A stretch of DNA of 64,000 bases. Origin: an uncultured Alteromonadaceae bacterium (lineage in GTDB: Bacteria; Pseudomonadota; Gammaproteobacteria; Enterobacterales; Alteromonadaceae). The stretch is taken from assembly GCA_913056495.1 (NCBI GenBank), contig CAJXMO010000009.1, positions 62,001 through 126,000 of the forward strand, in the 5' to 3' direction. The notes under the pieces were generated by a model. It saw only the letters and a program-made list of their open reading frames with translations, had not been told where the DNA came from and ran no database searches. Of the stretch, positions 9,450 through 17,746 are shown piece by piece (the stretch's first letter is position 1; every line of letters begins with the position of its first letter). The translations under genes and the position numbers were made by a program.

Positions 9450-9851
9450 AACCTTTTGCCTCGAAAAAAGGTGCGCCGGAGCGTTTGCCCGGCGGCACTT
9501 AGGTTTATTTTTATTAGCTGCGTTTTACGCTAATTGTTATAATTTTGAGCGAAAGCTCGCTGCGTAAGTTACTTTTTTGTAACAAGTGTGACAACCGGGC
9601 GGGCGGGTAAATGCGGCAAGAGGCGGGAATTTGCAGCTATATGCGATGAAGCGAGCTTTTTGTAAGTTAAAGCGGGCAACTTGGGTTTTTCTTTGAAGTC
9701 CATTTTTTAAGACCAGGCAAATTTATTCTATTTACAGACTACAATCTTTTTAACTGTTTATATTTTAACCTCATCACTGTTATCAGGCCCCAGGCAAATG
9801 CTACGTAAACATGCAAAGGACATGATAATTTTTTTAAAACAGGAGGATCTT
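9450..9851. other. Divergent intergenic region with GC-rich hairpins
   Basis: This 400-bp gap holds the promoters of the GH16 gene (-) and the membrane-protein gene (+). Two fold-back segments are visible in the GH16 leader: GTGCGCCGG...CCGGCGGCAC (about 9470-9499) and GAGCGAAAGCTC (about 9547-9558). I cannot assign them to a known riboswitch. No gene is supported here. Confidence 0.4.
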
Positions 9852-10619
9852 ATGGAAATCAAAGACCTAATCAAGTTTGAGCCTGTCGATATTACCCATA
9901 TCATTATTACAATTACGCTGGTGGTCATAGTGATTTTTGCGTTTAAAAGCCAGCTCAATGCTTTTTTCGAAACGCTTCAGGACAGGCCGATTACCGTCAA
10001 AATGTCCGGCTCAGAAACGACAATAGAGCTGGATGCACCGGTAAAACCCGAATTAATCGCACAATCGGTTGCTAATCCACAAGGCAGTCAGACTGAATTG
10101 GATGACTGGGAGCAGACGGTCCAGTATGTTAATACGATTGATGGGTTTCAAAAATTAGGATTTAACGATTTATATCAGAAACTGGCGGCTTTGGGTGAAG
10201 GCGAATGGGCGGTGATTAATTATTTGGTAGATGATCCCACTAAGCGTTATTTTAATGATGAAGCCATGCTGAAATATTTATCAATTGCTTCTGACAAAAT
10301 CCGATATCTGGCGTTTTACAAAAATAGCCAGTTTGTGGCTGCTATTTCAATTGAAAACGTGATATCCGGTTTGGCTGCCAAACGTTATGAATTTAGCCAG
10401 TTCGGGGACAAGATTAAAAATGGCCAGTGGCGTAATTTTCCTTTTTTGATTACCAGAGAAAAAAGCTTTGAGGCCACACCAACCGTCAAGCAACTTCATA
10501 ACCAGCTAATCGCAACTAAATTAATGGAAATCCCGCTATTAGAAAATAATAAGCTGATTGGCTTTTTAAATTATAAGTCGATTTCAGATGAGCTTTATAC
10601 TCAGGTTTCTAAAGGTTAA
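9852..10619 (+). CDS. Membrane-anchored protein of unknown function with a CBS-like C-terminus
   Basis: 255 residues. I chose the ATG at 9852 because AGGAGGA lies five bases upstream; an earlier in-frame ATG at 9798 has no ribosome site. One transmembrane helix (about residues 16-33, HIIITITLVVIVIFAF) is followed by a soluble region. The last 60 residues (PFLITREKSFEATPTVKQLHNQL, then MEIPLLENNKLIGFLNYKSI; gap inserted here) have the spacing of a single CBS-like motif, where a conserved value is compared with a local strand-turn. I do not recognise the family. It sits alone between the GH16 and GH97 genes and its role is unknown. Confidence 0.7.
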   Translation: MEIKDLIKFEPVDITHIIITITLVVIVIFAFKSQLNAFFETLQDRPITVKMSGSETTIELDAPVKPELIAQSVANPQGSQTELDDWEQTVQYVNTIDGFQKLGFNDLYQKLAALGEGEWAVINYLVDDPTKRYFNDEAMLKYLSIASDKIRYLAFYKNSQFVAAISIENVISGLAAKRYEFSQFGDKIKNGQWRNFPFLITREKSFEATPTVKQLHNQLIATKLMEIPLLENNKLIGFLNYKSISDELYTQVSKG

Positions 10620-10800
10620 CCAACTGGCACAATACAATTCGTTAGAGAATGCATTGTATTTAACGGTTACCCGGGCCTTTCATGACACCTCTCAAGACGT
10701 CTTGACTGGATTTTGATCATAAAATCTGAAAAAGAGGTGCCGCTTGTTCGCATTTATGGCTCATATAATTATCTATTGAGTCAAATTTGTGAGTTTTAAC

Positions 10801-12837
10801 ATGCGAAAACAGACTTTATGGCTAAAACGTGCCACAAAGATGATTGCATACGTTTTAGTTTGTTTGCCTTATTTTGTTGTAACGGCTTTTGCGCAAGATT
10901 TTTATCTGGAATCTCCGGATAAACAAGTGTCTACCCGGGTGGATGTCAGTTCAGATGGTATTTATTATCAACTGAGTTACAAAAATAAAAGTGTTATCAA
11001 TCCGTCCAGACTTGGTTTCAGAATAAAAGATCAGCCTGCCTTGGCAGGCGGGTTTATGGTGACGGATGCACAATCAAGCGAATATCAGCAAAGCTGGCAA
11101 CCGCTCTGGGGTGAGCAGCAGGAGATAAATAATCAATACAATCAATTAGTCCTATATCTGACAGAAACACAAGGGTTAAAGCGTCAGCTCACGATTTATT
11201 TTCGCTTGTTTGATGATGGGCTAGGATTCAGATATGAATTTCCGCGGCAGGATAACTTAACCGAATTTGCAATTACTGAAGAGTTAACCGAATTTGCGAT
11301 GGCAGATAATTTTCAGTCCTGGTGGATACCGGCGTATCGCGATCAAAGGTATGAATATCAGTATCTAAAATCTGCTCTGAGCTCTGTTGATGTCGCTCAC
11401 ACTCCTTTGCTAATGGAGAATGATGAACTGGCCGTAGCGATTCATGAAGCCGCACTGATTGACTATGCATCAATGACCTTACGCATGATAACGGATAATC
11501 ACAAAACTTTGGTTGCCGATCTGGTGCCTTGGGCGGACGGCACAAAAGTATATACTCAAGCGCCCATGAAAACCCCGTGGCGAACGATTCAGATTGCAGA
11601 TAAAGCGGTCGAGCTGATCAATTCAAATTTAATTTTAAACCTGAATGAACCTGCTGAACTCACTGCAAAACCCGATTGGATCAAGCCTGGAAAATATATG
11701 GGCATTTGGTGGGAAATGCATATTGGTGAAAAGTCATGGAGTCCGGGAAAGTCTCAAGGTGCAACTACTAAAAGAGCAATGGAATACATAGATTTTGCTG
11801 CTCAGCATGATATAGACGGTGTTTTGGTTGAGGGTTGGAACAGAGGCTGGGAAGGAGAGTGGTGGCAGCGAAAACCCACCTTTATATTCGATCAGCCAGT
11901 GGCGGGCTTTGATATTAAAGCGGTTTCGGATTATGCCAAAGCGAAAGGGGTTGAAATTATCGGCCATCATGAAACTGCAGCAGGTATCCAACATTATGAA
12001 GCGCAGATGGATGATGCTTTTGCTTATTACCAAAAGCTGGGCATTCATTCGGTCAAAATGGGTTATGTCGGCACCCGGCTGGATGGTAATGAATGGCATC
12101 ACGGGCAATTTATGGTACGCCACTTTCAGAAAGTTGTGGAAACAGCCGCTAAATATCAGGTGATGGTAAATGCTCATGAAACAATTAAAGATACTGGGTT
12201 GCGCCGGACTTATCCGAACCTGATGACACGTGAATGTGTGCGTGGAATGGAATATAACGGTGGCAGTCCGGACAGAGGGAATTTACCGAATCATACTGTC
12301 ATTATTCCGTTTACCCGCGGATTGGCGGGGCCAACTGATTTTACACCCGGGATATTTAATTTTGATTATCAGAAAAACCGGCCAAATAACCGGGTGCCGA
12401 CGACGCTGGCAAAACAACTCGCTTTATATGTCACGCTTTATAGCCCGCTGCAAATGGCGGCTGATTTACCGGAAAATTATATGAATCAGCCTGCATTTCA
12501 GTTTATTGATGATGTGCCTGCTGATTGGGCAAAAAGTATCGCACTGGACGGCGCAGTGGGTGAATATTTAGTGGTCGCCAGACAGGATAAAAGCAGCGAT
12601 GACTGGTATTTAGGCGCTATCAGTAATGAAAAGCAAAGAGATGTGAATGTTGAACTTAACTTTTTACCTAAAGGAAAAACATTTAAGGCGGTCATTTATC
12701 GGGATGCGAAAAAAACGCACTGGAAAACAAATCCTGAAGCTATCGAGATAATAACCCAAAGGGTTCAGTCGGATGATTTACTTAAATTAACACTCAAGCC
12801 GGGTGGTGGTGCCGCTATTCGCTTCGTCGCGCTCTAA
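10801..12837 (+). CDS. GH97 glycoside hydrolase (inverting alpha-glucosidase type)
   Basis: About 678-residue secreted or periplasmic enzyme with a signal peptide ending near TAFAQ. The N-terminal beta-super-sandwich (about 30-285) is followed by a TIM barrel with GVLVEGWNRGW (about 340) and conserved GHHET. The glutamates of HETIKDTG (about 459) and RECVRGMEYN (about 478) match the calcium-dependent catalytic glutamates of SusB-like inverting alpha-glucosidases, rather than the aspartate of retaining alpha-galactosidases. An upstream GTG at 10789 is also possible. It opens the cluster of TBDR, ECF/FecR, GMC and DUF1080 genes, suggesting an alpha-glucoside substrate. A second GH97 begins at 62517 in the starch locus. 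Confidence 0.9.
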   Translation: MRKQTLWLKRATKMIAYVLVCLPYFVVTAFAQDFYLESPDKQVSTRVDVSSDGIYYQLSYKNKSVINPSRLGFRIKDQPALAGGFMVTDAQSSEYQQSWQPLWGEQQEINNQYNQLVLYLTETQGLKRQLTIYFRLFDDGLGFRYEFPRQDNLTEFAITEELTEFAMADNFQSWWIPAYRDQRYEYQYLKSALSSVDVAHTPLLMENDELAVAIHEAALIDYASMTLRMITDNHKTLVADLVPWADGTKVYTQAPMKTPWRTIQIADKAVELINSNLILNLNEPAELTAKPDWIKPGKYMGIWWEMHIGEKSWSPGKSQGATTKRAMEYIDFAAQHDIDGVLVEGWNRGWEGEWWQRKPTFIFDQPVAGFDIKAVSDYAKAKGVEIIGHHETAAGIQHYEAQMDDAFAYYQKLGIHSVKMGYVGTRLDGNEWHHGQFMVRHFQKVVETAAKYQVMVNAHETIKDTGLRRTYPNLMTRECVRGMEYNGGSPDRGNLPNHTVIIPFTRGLAGPTDFTPGIFNFDYQKNRPNNRVPTTLAKQLALYVTLYSPLQMAADLPENYMNQPAFQFIDDVPADWAKSIALDGAVGEYLVVARQDKSSDDWYLGAISNEKQRDVNVELNFLPKGKTFKAVIYRDAKKTHWKTNPEAIEIITQRVQSDDLLKLTLKPGGGAAIRFVAL

Positions 12838-12869
12838 CTCATTCAACTAATTATTTACTTGAGTGAATT

Positions 12870-12898
12870 AAGGGCAGATTTTATGTATATCTGCCTTT
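12870..12898 (+). terminator. Terminator after the GH97 gene
   Basis: AAGGGCAGAT pairs with ATCTGCCTTT (9 of 10) around a short loop, 33 bp after the GH97 stop codon. Confidence 0.65.
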
Positions 12899-12946
12899 AC
12901 ATTCTATACTTTTGCTAAGTTTGATTTATCGCTTGCGGTTGGGGTA

Positions 12947-15664
12947 TTGATTAAGCCATTGCGTATATTCGGTTTCTCTCTTTTGTTAGTGGCTGCGTTT
13001 AAGCTGGTGGCTGCGGATGCTCTGTCAAAGTCGCTCGACGAACTCTTAATCCGGCTAAGCCAGAATAAAAATGTACAGCTGGTTTATGAATCTCGTTTAA
13101 CTCATAACCTGCGCATGAGTGAAGTTGAATTTAACCGGATTCTCAAAGCTCAAAATCCAATTATCCGCCTAACTGAATTATTGTCATCCTATGACTTAAC
13201 GCTCAAAAATTTAAATGCACAAACTTTCATTATCATCCCGCGTGAAATTCCGATGACTGAGCCATCTCAAACTTCAGTGACACCGGATATGTCAAACCGT
13301 CAGGCAGATAATAGAATGGAAACCATAGTGGTCACCGGAATTAATCTGAACAACCATTTTTCACTGTTTCAAACCGCGTATCCGGTCAGTCTGCTCAGCC
13401 GGGACTATTTAGATAAAAATAATTATTTGTCTGTAGCGGATGCACTGACAGAAGTGCCGGGCTTGTATATAGAAAATTCAGCCGGTGTGTTGGGCAATAA
13501 TGTATATAGCCGGGGATTGCCCAACGACAACTTCCGGTATGTAAGAATGCTGGAAGACGGATTACCAACATTTGAAGAAGGCGCAGGTGCATTTACAAAT
13601 GCAGATATATTCAGCCGGCTGGATACCGGTATTGCAAATATTGAAGTGGTGCGTGGTGGCTCCGCTGCCGTTGTGACTTCAAATGCGCCCGGTAGTACAG
13701 TCAATATTGTCACTAAAAAAGGGACAGATAGGGCAGAAGGCGATATTAAATTAACGACTTCGGATTATGGCCTCAGGCGAGTCGATTTATTTGTTGCCGG
13801 ACCGGTGAACGCCGGGCTGCGTTATCATTTTGGCGGATACTGGGCCGATCATACTGCGACACGAAAACTGCCTTTTGATTTACCCGGTGGCGGTCAACTC
13901 AGAGCCGGATTAACATACCTGATAGACGAGGGGCAAATTTACCTTGGCTATAAACTGATTGATGATCACAATATATTTTATTCGGCAGTGCCGATGCAAG
14001 ATGCCAAGACGCCGCTGGAGCAGCTTAATCCAGCAGAATATAGCTTTTTATCAAAAGAGCTGACTGGCCTGACATTTTATGATGGTTCAGCAGATAAAAG
14101 CTTTTCACCTGAGCTCAGTCAGGGCGTTAAAACCAGAACAGATACGCTGACACTGCTTTATCAACAGGCGCTGTCAGCTAATCTCAAAATAATAAATAAA
14201 AGTCGTTGGATTAAGGGGGATATCCAGTTTACTTCGGGTTTTTCCGGCGGCAATGGATTTAATGATTTGTCGGACGAGCTGGATAAACTTAAACAAGTCA
14301 ACAGTCAGATTGACGCATTGCGGTTTGAATATGTTTTCGGCCCAACTCAATTATTTGAACTCAATGAATTGCCTAACAAATTATTAATTGATTTTGGTTT
14401 ATGGCAGAGTCGGATTGAACTGAATAATTTTATTAATGACTTTTCACTGGCTTACCGTTTTAACACAGGTGCTTTAACCGAGCATAAGCTGGCACTGGGT
14501 TATTATTACAGTGGGTATAAACAAAGCCAGCACTGGAACTGGCAGGCATTGGCTGTCAGTGCTGAAAATCGACCAAAATTGGTGGATATTATTGGAGTGA
14601 ACAGTGACGGCGACAAAATCCTTAGCTATACAGACAAAGGGGTGTGGCGACACCATAGCAACTTGCAGCACTTTAACGATAAGGTAACGCATCAGGCAAT
14701 TTATTTTGTCGATAATATTCAATTTAATCAAGACTGGCGATTTGATATCGGTTTCAGGCATCAGCAGGTGGATAAACAAGGCTTGATTGCACAAACCCGC
14801 TTAGAGGATTTAAGGCAGGATGAAAGATCAGACGCTTATGCACTGGCTCAAGTGAGTGTGTTTAACGGTGATTCCATACCCTATGAGTTCAGTACAGAGC
14901 AAAATGCTGCAACCATGGGGTTTAATTATCAGCATTCTGATCAAGTGTCTTTTTTCACACGCTACAGTTCAGCGTTCAGAGTGACTGGCGAGTTTGCGCA
15001 ATGGTTTAACTGTTGTAATCCGGTCGAAAAAAATATTCGTTTAATTGAGTTCGGTGGTAAATATAAATCCAAACATACCGGCTTATTGCTGACTTTATTT
15101 TCCAATGAGTTTCCGGATATCGCGTTATCTAACCAAGTGGTGACAGATGACGGTGACGTGTCTATTGAAACTGCACAGGCTGCCTCTTCTGCTGAGGGAA
15201 TAGAGTGGGAGTGGCTCTGGCAATCAGGGCGTCATTTTGATCTTAATATTACAGGCTTTTATCAGGATATTCGTTATGACAAGTTTTTAGTAGGTGATCA
15301 TGATTTTTCCGGCAATCAGATTATTCGCCAGCCGAAACTTTCACTGAGTATTAGACCGACTTATTACTGGGGAGACGCCAATCATTCCGTTTATTTTTCC
15401 GCTCATTACATGGGGAAACGCTATCAGGATGCTGCCAACATGGTTGAGCTTGCTCAATATTCTGTGATCTCTGCTGGCGTTCAATACCATCTGACCGAGC
15501 AAATCCAAGTTAGGCTCAATATTTCAAATTTGACTAATGAATTAGGCTTAACGGAGGGAAATCCCCGCAGCAGTGTTATCTCAACTGAACCAGCGCCTTA
15601 TTTTGTCGGCCGGGCGATTGACGGGCGCCATGCTCAACTGAGTATTAATTTTAATCTTTGGTAA
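12947..15664 (+). CDS. TonB-dependent receptor with STN signalling domain (FecA-like transducer)
   Basis: 905-residue outer-membrane receptor. After the signal peptide (ending near KLVAADA), residues about 28-98 form an STN/secretin-TonB N-terminal domain (LDELLIRLSQNKNVQLVYES). A TonB-box-like METIVVTG and a plug domain (ADALTEVPGLYIEN) follow, then a 22-strand-type barrel. STN domains contact a FecR anti-sigma across the periplasm, and an ECF sigma/FecR pair follows directly. The proposed start is TTG, behind GGTTGGGG with tight spacing, so it is the least certain part. The likely role is to sense and import a sugar released near GH97; the ligand is unknown. Confidence 0.85.
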   Translation: MIKPLRIFGFSLLLVAAFKLVAADALSKSLDELLIRLSQNKNVQLVYESRLTHNLRMSEVEFNRILKAQNPIIRLTELLSSYDLTLKNLNAQTFIIIPREIPMTEPSQTSVTPDMSNRQADNRMETIVVTGINLNNHFSLFQTAYPVSLLSRDYLDKNNYLSVADALTEVPGLYIENSAGVLGNNVYSRGLPNDNFRYVRMLEDGLPTFEEGAGAFTNADIFSRLDTGIANIEVVRGGSAAVVTSNAPGSTVNIVTKKGTDRAEGDIKLTTSDYGLRRVDLFVAGPVNAGLRYHFGGYWADHTATRKLPFDLPGGGQLRAGLTYLIDEGQIYLGYKLIDDHNIFYSAVPMQDAKTPLEQLNPAEYSFLSKELTGLTFYDGSADKSFSPELSQGVKTRTDTLTLLYQQALSANLKIINKSRWIKGDIQFTSGFSGGNGFNDLSDELDKLKQVNSQIDALRFEYVFGPTQLFELNELPNKLLIDFGLWQSRIELNNFINDFSLAYRFNTGALTEHKLALGYYYSGYKQSQHWNWQALAVSAENRPKLVDIIGVNSDGDKILSYTDKGVWRHHSNLQHFNDKVTHQAIYFVDNIQFNQDWRFDIGFRHQQVDKQGLIAQTRLEDLRQDERSDAYALAQVSVFNGDSIPYEFSTEQNAATMGFNYQHSDQVSFFTRYSSAFRVTGEFAQWFNCCNPVEKNIRLIEFGGKYKSKHTGLLLTLFSNEFPDIALSNQVVTDDGDVSIETAQAASSAEGIEWEWLWQSGRHFDLNITGFYQDIRYDKFLVGDHDFSGNQIIRQPKLSLSIRPTYYWGDANHSVYFSAHYMGKRYQDAANMVELAQYSVISAGVQYHLTEQIQVRLNISNLTNELGLTEGNPRSSVISTEPAPYFVGRAIDGRHAQLSINFNLW

Positions 15665-15763
15665 TTTTTCAAATTAGCGGTCCCGTTTATTCGTCAAAAT
15701 CGTCTATATAAAAAGATAAACAAAAATTCACATGTCCTAATTCCGGAAAAGAGAAAATAAATT

Positions 15764-16288
15764 ATGAGTGCATCTAGGTGGGCAAAGCAGATTTCTGACT
15801 TGTACCAGCACAATAGACAGAGCTTGCAAAAGTTTTTGCTGAGAAGAATCTCAGACAAAGATTTAGTACAGGATATGGCACAAGAATCATATTTACGTTT
15901 ATTACGGATAGACAACTCAAAGCTGATAGATAACCCGCAAGCTTATTTATTTACGATCGCCCGGAATTTGTTAAACGAGCACTATACGAAAAAAAGATTT
16001 GATGGTGGCTCTTTAGACGATGAGGCAAGCTATTTAAAAGACAGTGAGGAAAGTTTGCAACTTGCACCCGAGCACGAAAGTGAAACCTTACACGTTCATT
16101 TATTAAAAGCCATTAGTGTGTTACCCAGGATTCAGCAGCAGGTTTTATTGATGCACAGAAGAGATGGTATGACGTACGACGAAATTGCATCACATATAGG
16201 TACAACAAAAGGCATGGTGAAAAAACACTTAAGCAAAGCCATTATCCAGTGTCAGGACTATTTGAGGAAGTATGGTTATGAATACTAA
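15764..16288 (+). CDS. ECF-family RNA polymerase sigma factor, FecI-like
   Basis: 174 residues, typical ECF length. Region 2 is seen as LVQDMAQESYLRLLRI followed by NPQAYLFTIARNLLNEHY; region 4 as LPRIQQQVLLMHRRDGMTYDEIASHIGTTKGMVKKHL. The start ATG has GGAAAAGAG upstream. It overlaps the FecR gene, indicating translational coupling. By the Fec paradigm it is held by FecR and released when the STN receptor upstream binds ligand, then directs transcription of the TBDR genes here. The target promoters are not identifiable by eye. Confidence 0.9.
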   Translation: MSASRWAKQISDLYQHNRQSLQKFLLRRISDKDLVQDMAQESYLRLLRIDNSKLIDNPQAYLFTIARNLLNEHYTKKRFDGGSLDDEASYLKDSEESLQLAPEHESETLHVHLLKAISVLPRIQQQVLLMHRRDGMTYDEIASHIGTTKGMVKKHLSKAIIQCQDYLRKYGYEY

Positions 16289-17372
16289 TTTTGATGACAA
16301 GTATCCTGAAATTAGTGAGCAGGCTGCAAACTGGCTGATTGAATTATCAGACGCAGCTGAGCCTGATGAAAAGTTACGCCTGCAACAAAATAAAGCTTTT
16401 GTTGAGTGGTTAAAATTATCACCTATCCATATCAGAGAGTTTTTGAAGCTTTCGGCTATCTGGCAGGAGCTGGGTATGTTAACAAAAGTTCAATTTGAGC
16501 AAATCGAGCAAAGTATTAAAAAGCAAGATTCTAATATACTAGCATTCAATCAGGACACTATGGCTGAGTCTTCAGTCGGTGAGCAATTGCCGCCGAACAC
16601 GAACAAAAAGCTAATTGCAAACTGGGTTAAACCCCTAATGGGGCTTGCGGCCAGTGTACTTTTAGCTGTATTGATATTTTTGCCTGAACACAATACGACC
16701 CAGCAGTATCAAGCGTTGGTCGGCGATCAAAAAACCGTTGAGCTGGCTGATAGCAGTCAGGTTAGGTTAAATACGGATACTTTAATTGATGTTGCTTTTA
16801 AACGTAATCAACGCCATGTTTATTTGCGCAGGGGAGAGGCATTATTTTCAGTGACTAAAGACCCGGATAAGCCTTTTATTGTTGATGTGGAGGATACCCG
16901 GGTTGAGGTGTTAGGCACTCGGTTTAACGTTAAAAAAGGTACGTATGATAACCCTGGTATTCAAATTTATGTAGTTGAAGGCGTGGTTAGCGTTAAAGCC
17001 TTATTGACCAATGAAGAAGTGATTATTCATAAAGGCCAGCAGGCTTTGGTGCCTGAAAACGGGTCAAATAACCTGGCTATTAACGTACAGCGTCTGGAAT
17101 CGGATTTGGTAACCGCATGGACTCAGGGAAAAATCGTATTTGAAAATCAGCGGTTATCCGAAGTGGTTAACGAATTTAATCGCTATTCACACAGAGATCT
17201 TATTTTATTATCCGAAGAGTTGAAAAATATGACAGTGAGCGGCGTATTTAATGCCAGTGACAGTGATGGCTTGGTGGCTTACCTGGCACAAATTCGGGAT
17301 GTTCAGGTTCAATTAGATGCCCGTGGTAATAAAACAATTCGCTTGTTGAGTGATTCGGTAAACACTCGCTAA
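16272..17372 (+). CDS. FecR-type anti-sigma factor
   Basis: 366 residues. A DUF4880-like cytoplasmic sigma-binding domain covers about residues 10-60 (AANWLIELSDA, FVEWLKLSPIHIREFL). One transmembrane helix lies at about 120-137 (LMGLAASVLLAVLIFLP). The periplasmic FecR domain (about 150-255, including EVLGTRFNVKKG) precedes a DUF4974/STN-like end (about 290-355). It overlaps the sigma gene by 17 bp. ATG at 16278 (MNTNFDD) has better spacing from GAGGA than the one at 16272, so the true start may be two codons later. It completes a trans-envelope signalling set with the STN receptor. Confidence 0.88.
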   Translation: MVMNTNFDDKYPEISEQAANWLIELSDAAEPDEKLRLQQNKAFVEWLKLSPIHIREFLKLSAIWQELGMLTKVQFEQIEQSIKKQDSNILAFNQDTMAESSVGEQLPPNTNKKLIANWVKPLMGLAASVLLAVLIFLPEHNTTQQYQALVGDQKTVELADSSQVRLNTDTLIDVAFKRNQRHVYLRRGEALFSVTKDPDKPFIVDVEDTRVEVLGTRFNVKKGTYDNPGIQIYVVEGVVSVKALLTNEEVIIHKGQQALVPENGSNNLAINVQRLESDLVTAWTQGKIVFENQRLSEVVNEFNRYSHRDLILLSEELKNMTVSGVFNASDSDGLVAYLAQIRDVQVQLDARGNKTIRLLSDSVNTR

Positions 17373-17404
17373 CGCCATTATTATATTGTTGATTCATGGT
17401 TTTA

Positions 17405-17460
17405 GGGCAGGTTTTGATCGATCGTTTAATATCTCCGGATCATCATTATCTGCCCGTTTT
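17405..17460 (+). terminator. Possible terminator after fecR-like gene
   Basis: GGGCAG (17405-17410) pairs with CTGCCC (17450-17455) and is followed by GTTTTT. An inner GATC...GATC pairing shortens the loop. The remaining gap to 17746 is very AT-rich and probably holds the promoter of the next TBDR, but I could not pick out an ECF-type promoter by eye. Confidence 0.45.
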
Positions 17461-17746
17461 TCACTTCAGTTTATTTGCCAACAAACATCCGACCGGTTTA
17501 AAAAGTTTATTGAACAAAAATTTTTTATTTTTAATATTTAACTCAAAAAACACTAAAACCTTATAAATTACAGAGCACTAGCGAATATTTCGCTAAGCTG
17601 ACTGCTACTCATAACTTAAATTTACTTTTTTTAAAAAAAAAGGTCCCGAATTTCTACTATATTAATCTAATTATGTTGATAGTTTTACATAATCTTAACG
17701 CTTAAACGATTAAGGTTTGATTTTGTTAACAAGAGGCATACACACG

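Noticed and set aside
9450..9560. Hairpins in the GH16 leader as a riboswitch
   Set aside because: They match no riboswitch I know and could be incidental GC-rich fold-backs.
11734..12177. 147-codon frame antisense to GH97
   Set aside because: Shadow of the GH97 coding sequence, whose catalytic motifs are intact in the other frame.
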